43,459 nt of DNA. Source: Bacteroidota bacterium. GTDB taxonomy: Bacteria > Bacteroidota > Bacteroidia > Cytophagales > UBA9547. The position numbers and the translations under genes are program-made. Below, piece by piece: positions 15,850-24,251 of this stretch (position 1 is the first letter of the stretch; each line of letters begins with the position of its first letter). The notes under the pieces are model-generated. The model searched no databases and was not told where the DNA came from. It was given only the letters and a program-made list of their open reading frames with translations. The stretch covers positions 1-43,459 of the forward strand of contig RDZG01000068.1 in assembly GCA_004293915.1 (NCBI GenBank). Reading direction: 5' to 3'.

Positions 15850-16575
15850 ATGACTTGGTTTGCAGATTGGTTTAATTCGCCATTTTATCATAAATTATAT
15901 AAAAACAGAGATGAGTCTGAAGCTCAGTATTTTATAGATAATTTAGTTGCATTTTTAAAACCAAATAGCAAACAAAAAATACTTGATTTGGCTTGCGGAA
16001 AAGGCAGGCATGCGATTTACCTAAACACCAAAGGTTTTGATGTAGAGGCTTGCGATTTGGCACCTGATAGTATTGCTTTTGCCAAAAAATATGAAAACGA
16101 AAAATTGCATTTTTTTGTACATGATATGCGTGATAATCTTACCGAAAATAAGTATGATTTGGTTTTGAATTTATTTACGAGTTTTGGCTATTTCGAAAAT
16201 TTAGACGAAAACTTAAAAACATTAAAGTCTGTAAATCAATCACTTAAAAAAAACGGGAAATTAGTAATTGATTTTTTTAATACTGATTTTGTTTTACAAA
16301 ACTTAATTCCTAAAGAACAAAAAATAATTGATGGCACAATATTTAACATTACAAAAAGTGTAAAAAATAATATCATTTTCAAAGAAATAAATTTTGAGTC
16401 TGAAAACAAAAATCATGAATTTATAGAACAAGTTCAGGCATTAAAAAAATCTGATTTTGAGTTTTTGTTAGCACAATCAGGTTTTAAAATCGAAACAATT
16501 TTTGGGAATTATAAGTTAGAAAAATATGATGCCCAAACCTCAGAAAGACTAATAATTGTGGCTACTAAGATTTGA
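15850..16575 (+). CDS. Class I SAM-dependent methyltransferase
   Basis: This 241-residue protein has the SAM-binding motif LDLACGKGRHA (45-55), an acidic residue at the end of strand 2 (VEACDLAP), and an FFNTDF segment in place of the usual motif IV region. The fold is that of small-molecule or tRNA methyltransferases of the Methyltransf_25 group. The substrate is unknown. It begins immediately after the truA stop (no gap), which suggests expression together with a tRNA-modification enzyme but does not prove a tRNA substrate. The last 27 bp overlap the end of the convergent M61 peptidase gene. Confidence 0.82.
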   Translation: MTWFADWFNSPFYHKLYKNRDESEAQYFIDNLVAFLKPNSKQKILDLACGKGRHAIYLNTKGFDVEACDLAPDSIAFAKKYENEKLHFFVHDMRDNLTENKYDLVLNLFTSFGYFENLDENLKTLKSVNQSLKKNGKLVIDFFNTDFVLQNLIPKEQKIIDGTIFNITKSVKNNIIFKEINFESENKNHEFIEQVQALKKSDFEFLLAQSGFKIETIFGNYKLEKYDAQTSERLIIVATKI

Positions 16576-18282
16576 TTTTGCCCAAGATTCATAATTCAAA
16601 ATTTGCTCTTCGTTTCTGTTTTCTTTTTGTTTGATACCAATGTCGTGGAAATAATTTGAATCATCTCTGACAAGTCTTTTTTTGAGCAACTCACCGCAAC
16701 GCTCAACTTCGATTTCTATCATTTGGTCTGATTGAAATTGATTTAATAAATCTTTTGTAATTGCCTGATTATTAATTGATTTTAATTTATCATCTATGTC
16801 CAGATGTTTGTCTCCTGGCGATGAAATCGCTAATTCTGTAATTAAAAAATTAGTATCTGTTTTGATTCCAAAATGGTTTTGAAGCGTGTTTTGTGATGGA
16901 TAAAAATGCAATTCAAGTCCCAAATAATCGAAACAAGCAGCCAAATAATTTTCTGTGTTTACAGCACCTTCAATAATTTCGTCCACATATTTTTTAAGTG
17001 AATGTCCACACCATTTTTCGGCTAATTCAATATAGTTTTTAGTTGTATAACCTAAATTTAATTTACCAAAATTTTGCCATAAATCAAGCATTACATTATC
17101 TAAACTTGCTTTGTTTTGTGTATGCATCCTGATTTTAATATCTAAAATAAAAGCTGCAATTGCGCCTTTATCATAAATAGAAATCTTACGAAATGGCTGC
17201 GTTTTTTTATAGCCATCAATCCACAAACCAATTTCTGTATCTAAAAATGTTGCTTTATTTTTTGCTGGGTTTTGTAAATGGTTTTTGATGTTTATAGCAA
17301 ATTCTTTTGCATAATCTTCAAAATTCCAAACTCCTGAACGGAGCAAAATCAAGTCGCCATAATATGTTGTAACTCCCTCAGCAACAAATCCTTCTGAAAA
17401 ATATTGTGGTTTAGAAAGATTGTATGGAAGCAAATTTTTGGGTCTGATTTTGCAAATATTCCAAGCATGAAATAGCTCGTGAGAAGATATGCCTAATAAA
17501 TTTTTGTAAAAATATTCTTTCTCAAAATCAACATCTTTACCAAGCATAATAACCGTACTTGCCCTATGCTCAACCCCATGATAAACTTCAAAACTCGGAA
17601 TCAAAAACTGAAAACGATATGATTTTTCAGGAAAATTACCGAAAAAATTTATTTGTTCAGAAATAAATGCGGTAAAATGAGCTTTAATTTTAGCTTCGTC
17701 TAGTGTAATTTTTCCCCAAAAATCAAGATAAAAATGCTTATTATTTAGTTCAATATCAATAGTTTGTATTTTTTCAGCTGCTAAAAATGGACTATCAACC
17801 AGCTCCAAATAGTTTTCGGCTTTGATTAAACAATATTTTTCTGTTTTTTCGATAGGCAAAGCACAACTTATTTGATACTCTTTTGGTACAATTAGTTTAA
17901 TTTCCGTTTCTATATTATCTTGATTATCAAGTTTATAAACCAAAAAATTAATAAAATTCAAATAAATCAATTGTGTTGTAACCCAACTTCCGCCTGCATC
18001 AAGTTGCTTTACAAAATACAAATATTGAACCTGTATTTCTCCTTTTTCTGTCGGATATATTTCCCATGTATTTGGTTCAATATTTTTGAATTTTATTGCA
18101 TTGTTTTTTGCATCTTTGACACTAAATTCAATTATATTTTTGGCATATTGTTGTAGTTCGTATCTGCCAGGTCGCCAAACTGGTAATTGTATTTTTACGG
18201 GAAAAATTTCATTATTTTCAAATACAAACGAAACTGCAATTAAATGCTTTTGTGGTTGTGGAAACGATATGATATACTTCAT
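16549..18282 (-). CDS. M61-family metallopeptidase (glycyl aminopeptidase-like)
   Basis: The 577-residue protein has the zinc site HELFH at 268-272 and the third ligand E302 in AEGVTTYYGD, as in the M61 glycyl aminopeptidases. The N-terminal domain is beta-rich (VWRPGRYELQQYAKN is typical), and a PDZ-like segment lies near the C terminus (LAISSPGDKHLDIDDKLKSINNQ). No signal peptide is evident with the chosen start, ATG at 18282, so it may be cytoplasmic. A longer ORF starts at 18333, but MKYIISFPQPQ is the usual family beginning. The start codon shares bases with the start of prmC on the other strand (CATG). The 3' end overlaps the methyltransferase gene by 27 bp. Confidence 0.88.
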   Translation of the reverse strand: MKYIISFPQPQKHLIAVSFVFENNEIFPVKIQLPVWRPGRYELQQYAKNIIEFSVKDAKNNAIKFKNIEPNTWEIYPTEKGEIQVQYLYFVKQLDAGGSWVTTQLIYLNFINFLVYKLDNQDNIETEIKLIVPKEYQISCALPIEKTEKYCLIKAENYLELVDSPFLAAEKIQTIDIELNNKHFYLDFWGKITLDEAKIKAHFTAFISEQINFFGNFPEKSYRFQFLIPSFEVYHGVEHRASTVIMLGKDVDFEKEYFYKNLLGISSHELFHAWNICKIRPKNLLPYNLSKPQYFSEGFVAEGVTTYYGDLILLRSGVWNFEDYAKEFAINIKNHLQNPAKNKATFLDTEIGLWIDGYKKTQPFRKISIYDKGAIAAFILDIKIRMHTQNKASLDNVMLDLWQNFGKLNLGYTTKNYIELAEKWCGHSLKKYVDEIIEGAVNTENYLAACFDYLGLELHFYPSQNTLQNHFGIKTDTNFLITELAISSPGDKHLDIDDKLKSINNQAITKDLLNQFQSDQMIEIEVERCGELLKKRLVRDDSNYFHDIGIKQKENRNEEQILNYESWAKSNLSSHNY

Positions 18283-19138
18283 GAAAAATGTAAAATCGAA
18301 TGCTAAATTACTTTTTAATTCAATGCTTAGCAAACTAGAAATTGTATACGGAAAAAACGAAGCCTTGTCTATTACAAAAATATATTTTAGTGATAGTTTA
18401 AATCTTTCCTATTCACAAATTATAACTGATAACGAATTTGAATTTGATATTGATAAACTCGAAAAAGACACACAAAGACTTGTAAATCAAGAACCTATAC
18501 AGTATGTAGTCGAAAAATGTGAGTTTTTAGATTTAGTATTTTTTGTTAACAAACATACATTAATCCCCAGACCCGAAACCCAAGAATTAGTTTTGAAAAT
18601 TTCAACTGATTTACAAAATAACCTAAAAACAAAATTGCTAGATATTGGAACAGGAAGCGGGTGTATTCCAATTTATTTAAAAAACAAAAATCCAAGCTGG
18701 CAAATATCAGGCTTAGATATATCAAAAGAAGCACTAGAAATGGCAAAAATAAATGCTAAAATCAATCAATCAGAAATTGACTTTTTTCAATATGATATAT
18801 TAGATATTAACTTGAAATTAGAACAAAAATTCAATTGTATTGTAAGCAATCCACCTTATGTTTTGGAGTCAGAAAAAGCAGAAATGAGCCAAAATGTTTT
18901 AAATTTCGAACCCTACTCGGCTCTTTTTGTCTCAGATAACAACGCTTTACAGTTTTATAGAGCTATTTTGAAGTTTTCTCAAACGAATTTAGAAAAAAAT
19001 GGAAGAATATATTTCGAAATTAATCCTTTAAAATCTGATGAAATGAAAAATCTATTAACAGAATTCAATTATTCAAACATCGAAAGTATAAAAGATTTCA
19101 ATAATAAAATTAGATTTGTAACAGGTATAAAATCTTAA
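18281..19138 (+). CDS. prmC: Release-factor glutamine methyltransferase PrmC (HemK)
   Basis: PrmC methylates the glutamine of the GGQ motif of peptide release factors RF1 and RF2. The 285-residue protein has the IPRPET block (95-100), the SAM motif LLDIGTGSGCI (119-129) and the catalytic NPPY at 190-193 followed by VLESEKAEM. The ORF is open much further upstream (from 18086), but that stretch is antisense to the M61 gene and does not look like PrmC. The ATG at 18281 gives a proper N-terminal helical domain. This ATG overlaps the start codon of the divergent M61 gene, so its promoter must lie inside that gene. Confidence 0.93.
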   Translation: MKNVKSNAKLLFNSMLSKLEIVYGKNEALSITKIYFSDSLNLSYSQIITDNEFEFDIDKLEKDTQRLVNQEPIQYVVEKCEFLDLVFFVNKHTLIPRPETQELVLKISTDLQNNLKTKLLDIGTGSGCIPIYLKNKNPSWQISGLDISKEALEMAKINAKINQSEIDFFQYDILDINLKLEQKFNCIVSNPPYVLESEKAEMSQNVLNFEPYSALFVSDNNALQFYRAILKFSQTNLEKNGRIYFEINPLKSDEMKNLLTEFNYSNIESIKDFNNKIRFVTGIKS

Positions 19139-19146
19139 GAAATATT

Positions 19147-20556
19147 TTGATACAATTTTTCAAATTTTCGGGTCCGTTACAACTTTTAGCATTGTTTTTG
19201 TTTGCTTTTTTGGTGCGATTACCACTTTTTATTTTTAATCCACCAATGTTAATCGAAGAATTGCATATTCAAGTACTCCTTCAAAAAATATTTGAAGGCA
19301 ATTTTTTGTATCGTGATATTTTTGATAACACACCACCAATTTCTGCATTTTTATACACTATAATAGCTTTTTTATTTGGGAAAAGTATTGTTTTATTTCG
19401 AGTTTTGGCAACTTTTTTATTGTTTATTCAAGCTGTTTTATTTAAAGAATTATGCAATAAAAACGAACTTTTGAATGAAAAAGGAGATATTCCTGCATTA
19501 ATTTACATTGCAGTTAGTTGCATTTTTTTCGATTTATCTACGTTAAGCCCAGCACTCATTTCAACTACATTTTTGTTGTTGGCATTAGATAGAGTTTTCA
19601 AACATATAAAATCCGAAAATAGCGATAACCAACTCTTTTATGTAGGTTTTTTTGTCGGTATTTCTTATCTGTGTTATATGCCAAGTTTTATTTATATCAT
19701 ACTTGTAATTATTACTTTTGGGTTGTTTACACGCACAAAAATGAGTCAATATATTTTGATTTTAGTTGGATTCACTTTTCCAATATTATTTGTTTTTACT
19801 TATTTTTTTATTTTTAATGCTAGTCATGAATTTATTAAATATTACTTTTTAAATTTTCCTTTTAGAAATATTATTGATGCAGATTTGCAATCAATTTTAA
19901 CTTTAATTGGACCTTTATTTTTATTGATTTTTGTTGGAATAGTTCGCACATTTTCATTCCGAAGATTTATCAATTACCAAATAGTTTGCGCTCAAGTTGC
20001 TCTTTTGTGGTTTTTTATTTCATTTTTTGTCTTGCTTTTTTTTCTTTCTAAATCTACTACTGGTTTTATTACAATGTTGCCAATGGTGGCTTATTTTGTT
20101 ACAAATTTTTTCATGCTTTCAAAGCGGAAACTACTCAATAATTTCATTTTTGTATCTGTTGGGTTATATTATTTAACTCTTTTGTATTCTTTTTTTAATA
20201 AAACCGAGTACACTTATTTTGATTACAATTTCAATAACCAATACACTACAGGTAGCCGTTGGTCAGTCGAATTTGAAAACAGAAAAATACTCAATTTGAG
20301 TGATGATTTTAATGTGTTTATAGATAATAATTGTGCCACTGGTTTTGTTGATTTTGAAATATCGGAACAAATTTTAAGTAATGTAAATAATTATAAATCA
20401 ATTAGTTATATTTCAATTCAATTTAAAAAAGATTTACCAGAGATTATAATTGATGATAAAAATTTAATGCCAATTATTTTTGATAAAATCCCTTGGCTTG
20501 CATGTAAATACATTAAAGATGTGCGGCTAAATTATTATGAAAAAAAATCTAAATAA
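19147..20556 (+). CDS. Polytopic membrane protein of unknown function
   Basis: This 469-residue protein has about 10-12 hydrophobic helices and a soluble C-terminal tail of about 110 residues. The segment LYRDIFDNTPPISAFLYTIIAFLFGKS after the first helix, with acidic residues in the loop (EELH and RDIFDN), resembles GT-C type glycosyltransferases or the uncharacterised Bacteroidota membrane family near DUF6427. I cannot assign it firmly. The start is TTG (19147), because the sequence MIQFFKF reads like a normal N terminus and no ATG precedes it in frame. It is 8 bp after prmC and overlaps the next gene by 20 bp, so these three genes likely form an operon. Confidence 0.7.
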   Translation: MIQFFKFSGPLQLLALFLFAFLVRLPLFIFNPPMLIEELHIQVLLQKIFEGNFLYRDIFDNTPPISAFLYTIIAFLFGKSIVLFRVLATFLLFIQAVLFKELCNKNELLNEKGDIPALIYIAVSCIFFDLSTLSPALISTTFLLLALDRVFKHIKSENSDNQLFYVGFFVGISYLCYMPSFIYIILVIITFGLFTRTKMSQYILILVGFTFPILFVFTYFFIFNASHEFIKYYFLNFPFRNIIDADLQSILTLIGPLFLLIFVGIVRTFSFRRFINYQIVCAQVALLWFFISFFVLLFFLSKSTTGFITMLPMVAYFVTNFFMLSKRKLLNNFIFVSVGLYYLTLLYSFFNKTEYTYFDYNFNNQYTTGSRWSVEFENRKILNLSDDFNVFIDNNCATGFVDFEISEQILSNVNNYKSISYISIQFKKDLPEIIIDDKNLMPIIFDKIPWLACKYIKDVRLNYYEKKSK

Positions 20557-21262
20557 AGGTAAATTATTTTTGTTGCCTTGTTTGTTGGCAGATGATACAC
20601 ATTCAAAAGTTTTGCCAGTTGAAAATGCGAAAGTAATTAAAGAATTAACTCATTTCTTTGTTGAAAATATTCGCTCGGCAAGAAGGTTTATTTCTTCGTT
20701 AAAACTTGGAAAAGATATTGAGCAACTTCAGTTTTTTGTGTTAGACAAAGATAGTTTGGTTGCAGATCTTCGCACTGGATTTGATTTATTAGAAAGTGGA
20801 ATTTCAATTGGAGTTTTGTCTGAAGCGGGCTGTCCGGGCATTGCCGATCCAGGCTCTTTGGCTGTAGCTTTGGCTCATAAAACTGAAATTGAAGTTGTGC
20901 CAATGGTTGGACCATCTTCTATTTTATTAGCTTTGATGGCTTCTGGATTTTCTGGACAAAGTTTTGAGTTTCATGGGTATTTGCCAATTGAAAAAGCTGA
21001 AAGAATAAAAGCATTGAAAATGCTTGAAAAAGAATCTGTACAAAAAAATAAAACACAAATTTTTATTGAAACGCCATACCGAAATATGGTATTAATACAA
21101 GATGTGGTTGAAAATCTGCATCCAAACACACTTTTTTGTATCGCATCTGATATTACAGCCGAAAATCAATTTATTAAAACACAAAACGTGAATAATTGGA
21201 AAAAAAACATTCCTGAACTAAATAAAAAGCCAACTGTTTTTTTGATTTGGGCAGGCAAATAA
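20537..21262 (+). CDS. RsmI-like SAM-dependent methyltransferase
   Basis: This 241-residue protein belongs to the tetrapyrrole-methylase fold family that includes RsmI, the 16S rRNA C1402 2'-O-methyltransferase. Visible are LFLLPCLLADD in place of the usual VATPIGN start, IGVLSEAGCPGIADPGS (the GxP loop equivalent), MVGPSSILLALMASGF, FEFHGYLP and FIETPYRN. It lacks the canonical N-terminal motif, so it is probably one of the RsmI paralogues common in Bacteroidota rather than RsmI itself. Substrate unknown. It overlaps the upstream membrane-protein gene by 20 bp and ends 3 bp before a convergent receiver gene. Confidence 0.8.
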   Translation: MKKNLNKGKLFLLPCLLADDTHSKVLPVENAKVIKELTHFFVENIRSARRFISSLKLGKDIEQLQFFVLDKDSLVADLRTGFDLLESGISIGVLSEAGCPGIADPGSLAVALAHKTEIEVVPMVGPSSILLALMASGFSGQSFEFHGYLPIEKAERIKALKMLEKESVQKNKTQIFIETPYRNMVLIQDVVENLHPNTLFCIASDITAENQFIKTQNVNNWKKNIPELNKKPTVFLIWAGK

Positions 21263-21264
21263 AA

Positions 21265-21624
21265 TTATATTCTGCTTTTTACCTCCCTAATAACTTGTTC
21301 TTTGTCGATTGGTTTATGCAAATAAGCATTTGCCCCTGATTTTAGTGCAACTTTTTGATCAATTGTATCGGTATTTGATGTCAAGAAGAGAAAAGGAACA
21401 GACATTAAATCTGGGTCAGTTTTCAACGCATCAAGCACTTCCATTCCATCAATTTCGGGCATTCGCATATCGCAAATGATAAGATTTGGATTGATTTTTT
21501 TTGCCATTTCAATTCCTTCTTTCCCATTTGAGGCTTCAAATAATTCGTAACCTTCGGATTTCAAGATGCTCGAAACCAATAAGCGATTTATTTGTTCATC
21601 ATCAATTACTAATATTTTTTTCAT
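21265..21624 (-). CDS. Stand-alone response regulator receiver (CheY-like)
   Basis: The 119-residue protein is a single receiver domain. The acidic pair is in VIDDE (8-10), the phospho-acceptor is D52 in LIICDMRMP, T82 lies in LFLTSN, and K104 in YLHKP, so it should be phosphorylatable. It has no output domain, so it must act through a partner or as a phosphate relay or sink. It is 45 bp downstream of the LytTR regulator on the same strand and may be co-transcribed with it. I place it in the local phosphorelay with the HisKA-REC-HPt protein on the other side of the cluster, but that is inference. Confidence 0.88.
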   Translation of the reverse strand: MKKILVIDDEQINRLLVSSILKSEGYELFEASNGKEGIEMAKKINPNLIICDMRMPEIDGMEVLDALKTDPDLMSVPFLFLTSNTDTIDQKVALKSGANAYLHKPIDKEQVIREVKSRI

Positions 21625-21669
21625 TATTTAGATTTATTTTTAGATTTGTAATCTGTGATTTTTAATCAA

Positions 21670-22359
21670 TTACAAAACATTTAGTCTTTGGATTAATATG
21701 TCTTTATAGGTTAGTCCGATAGTGATTGTTGTTTTATTGATAATAATACAAGAATCTTCAATAAGTTCAATTTTGTCGATATTAACTATAAAAGAACGAT
21801 GAACTCTAATGAATTTTGCACTCGGAAGTTTAGTTTCCAAATCTTTCATTGTTGAATGTACGATATATTTTTTCTCTTTTGTACAAAATGTAACATAGTC
21901 GCTCAATGCTTCTATATATAATATATCGTCAAAGTTTAAGTTTACTAATCTGCCATTTGATTTTATAAATAAATTTCCATGTTCGATAGTAATTGTAGAT
22001 TTTTCATTTAAGTTTTCAACGGCTTTGTTTACAGCTTTTAAAAAACGAGGGTATTCAGTTGGCTTAACAATATAATCTACAGCATTATATTCAAACGCTT
22101 GTGGTCCGTAATTAATATCAGAAGTGCATAAAATTATTTGTGGCAAAGTATTAAGCGATTTCATGATTTCTAAACCACTTAAGTTGGGTAAATTAACATC
22201 CAAAAAAAGAATGTCAATCGAATTTTCTGACAAAAACTGAACCGCCTCCATTCCATCTTCAATAACCGTAACAACCTCTAAAAAGCCTGTTTTAAAACAA
22301 TATTGCTTTAATAATTCTCCTGAAATTTTATCATCCTCAACAATTAAAACTTTATACAT
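21670..22359 (-). CDS. LytTR-family DNA-binding response regulator
   Basis: The 229-residue protein has an N-terminal receiver (1-115) with the acidic pair in VEDD (8-10), phospho-acceptor D54 in LFLDVNLP and K99 in IVKPTEY. A LytTR domain follows at about 125-229 (LYIEALSDYVTFC, IRVHRSFIVNIDKIELIE), which binds direct-repeat sites in target promoters. Such regulators usually pair with a neighbouring kinase. The gene is divergent from the TPR histidine kinase, with 134 bp between, so that kinase is the likely partner. The shared intergenic region holds a clear -7 box for this gene. Confidence 0.9.
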   Translation of the reverse strand: MYKVLIVEDDKISGELLKQYCFKTGFLEVVTVIEDGMEAVQFLSENSIDILFLDVNLPNLSGLEIMKSLNTLPQIILCTSDINYGPQAFEYNAVDYIVKPTEYPRFLKAVNKAVENLNEKSTITIEHGNLFIKSNGRLVNLNFDDILYIEALSDYVTFCTKEKKYIVHSTMKDLETKLPSAKFIRVHRSFIVNIDKIELIEDSCIIINKTTITIGLTYKDILIQRLNVL

Positions 22360-22412
22360 TATATTACTAAACTTAAGTGCTGTTAAAAAATATTTTTATC
22401 CTTAATTTTATA

Positions 22413-22420
22413 CAAAGATA
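22413..22420 (-). promoter_or_regulatory. -7 element of the LytTR gene
   Basis: The plus strand reads CAAAGATA, which is TATCTTTG on the minus strand and a perfect match to the Bacteroidota -7 consensus, about 54 bp before the LytTR start codon. No -33 TTTG stands out at the expected distance. Confidence 0.5.
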
Positions 22421-22493
22421 TATTTTATATCGAATTTTTTAGCTTTAGGAGTTTTTTTTTGAAATATTTGCTAAACCAAATTATAAACCATGT

Positions 22494-24251
22494 ATGGTAA
22501 ACAGACAATTTAATATAATATTTTTTTTGCTATTTCTTTCTTTTTTGCAAGGATTTACTCAAAATAAGTTTAGGTCTACCGAAGAAATAAATACAGCCTT
22601 AGAAAAAGCCGATTTTTTGATTAAACAAGATGAGTTAAAAGAAGCTTCGGGTATATATAATGATATTGCCATAAAATATTGGGAAGATAAAAATTTAGAT
22701 TTAGCCATAGAATATTTTACAAAGTCTTATAGATTAAATGAAAAATTGAACAGCGAAGGTGGCAAAGCTATGATTAGTAGCAATTTGGCAATGATTTATT
22801 GTGACAAAACACAATACGAAAAAGGGATTGAATATTTTAATAAGTCTTTAGCGTATAGACGAACTACTGGTGATAAAGTGGCTGTTTCATCTGGGTTGAT
22901 TAATTTGTCAATTGCTCAAAATAACATAAAAAAATACGAAGAATCAGTTGTGAATCTGGAGGAGGCACTTAAACTTTCGATGGAAATAAACGACACCAAA
23001 CAGATGCGTGCTTGCTATGGCATGTTAGCAGAAACCTATGAAAAAATGGGTAATGTGGAGCGTACTATGCATTATTTTAAGTTTTATAAAAGTTTTAATG
23101 ATTTGGTAAGCAGAAAAAGAGAAAAAGAACTAACTCAAAAAATTGAAGAAAAAGATGTTTTATTATTGCAATCGGAAAACGAATCGCAAAAAAAAGAACT
23201 TGAATTGCTTCGAAGGAACCAAGAGCTTTCTGCTTTGAGTAAAGAAATGCAAATGCTGTATGAAAATGTGAGTAAAAAAGAGCTGGTTTTGAAGCTAAAA
23301 GAAGAAGAAACCAAGGCAAAAAATAGAGAAATTGAAATTCAAAAACAAAAACTTGAACACGAAACCGAAGTTAATAATTATGTAACTTGGGGTGGTGGAA
23401 TAATTATTTTAATTCTCTTGATTTTATTAATTATTGGCTATTCTTTGTATCGATTTAGAAATAAAACTAATAAACTATTAAAACAACAAAATGCAGAAAT
23501 ATCGCATCAAAAAGCAAATATAGAATATGCAAATAAAACAAAAGATAAATTATTGTCTGTTCTCGGACACGACTTGCGTGGTCCGTTTGCAACATTCAAA
23601 AATTTGATTCAATTGATGGACATGAAAGTGCTGAGCCAAGATGATGTTGTAACGCATATAAAAGACATGAGTTCGCTAGCTGATAGCACATTATTAATGC
23701 TCGACAATACTTTGATTTGGGCTAGGGGACAAATGAATGGAGAAATGTTGGAGCAAAAAAATATCGAACTTTATATAATTGTAAAAGAAGTATTAAGTTT
23801 TTTGAGTGAAACAGCAAAAATAAAAAATATTGAATTAATTAATCATACTCCACCAGAGTTAGTTGCTTTTGCAGATGCTAACCAAATCAAAATTGTGATT
23901 CGCAACTTGGTTTCTAATGCTATAAAGTTCACTTTGCCAAATGGTAAAATTACCATTGCAGCACATTCTTATAATGACGAATTTGTGTCTATAAGAGTAA
24001 CCGATACTGGTATAGGAATGAAACCAGAAGATGTAGAAAAACTATTTACAAGCGAACATTTTACCAAAACAGGAACTAAAAACGAAAAAGGAACCGGACT
24101 CGGTTTATTGCTTTGTAAAGACTATATTGAGACTAATGGTGGAAAAATAAATGTAACAAGTGAAGTAAATAAAGGCACAACATTTGCATTTACGCTAAAA
24201 GTTTCGGATAATCGCACTGTAGAGCCGAACCTAAGCCCTGCTGATTCATGA
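22494..24251 (+). CDS. TPR-containing sensor histidine kinase
   Basis: The 585-residue protein has a signal peptide (about 1-22), periplasmic TPR repeats (about 35-200), a coiled coil (205-295), a transmembrane helix at about 299-318, a HisKA domain with phospho-acceptor H359 in LGHDLRGPF, and an HATPase domain. The ATPase domain has an N box (N475 in RNLVSNAIKFT), G1 DTGIGM (504-509) and G2 GTGLGL (533-538). It should autophosphorylate and pass phosphate to a receiver, most likely the divergent LytTR regulator. Its stop overlaps the start of an OmpL47-like secreted protein (ATGA, 24248-24251), so the two are translationally coupled. The ligand is unknown. The TPRs suggest protein-protein sensing. 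Confidence 0.9.
   Translation: MVNRQFNIIFFLLFLSFLQGFTQNKFRSTEEINTALEKADFLIKQDELKEASGIYNDIAIKYWEDKNLDLAIEYFTKSYRLNEKLNSEGGKAMISSNLAMIYCDKTQYEKGIEYFNKSLAYRRTTGDKVAVSSGLINLSIAQNNIKKYEESVVNLEEALKLSMEINDTKQMRACYGMLAETYEKMGNVERTMHYFKFYKSFNDLVSRKREKELTQKIEEKDVLLLQSENESQKKELELLRRNQELSALSKEMQMLYENVSKKELVLKLKEEETKAKNREIEIQKQKLEHETEVNNYVTWGGGIIILILLILLIIGYSLYRFRNKTNKLLKQQNAEISHQKANIEYANKTKDKLLSVLGHDLRGPFATFKNLIQLMDMKVLSQDDVVTHIKDMSSLADSTLLMLDNTLIWARGQMNGEMLEQKNIELYIIVKEVLSFLSETAKIKNIELINHTPPELVAFADANQIKIVIRNLVSNAIKFTLPNGKITIAAHSYNDEFVSIRVTDTGIGMKPEDVEKLFTSEHFTKTGTKNEKGTGLGLLLCKDYIETNGGKINVTSEVNKGTTFAFTLKVSDNRTVEPNLSPADS

Noticed and set aside
18086-18280. N-terminal extension of prmC to 18086
   Set aside because: This part lies antisense within the M61 gene, is rich in cysteine and phenylalanine, and does not resemble PrmC; the ATG at 18281 is used instead.
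19147-20556. Firm assignment as a GT-C glycosyltransferase
   Set aside because: Topology and one acidic loop are suggestive, but no family-defining catalytic motif was secure.
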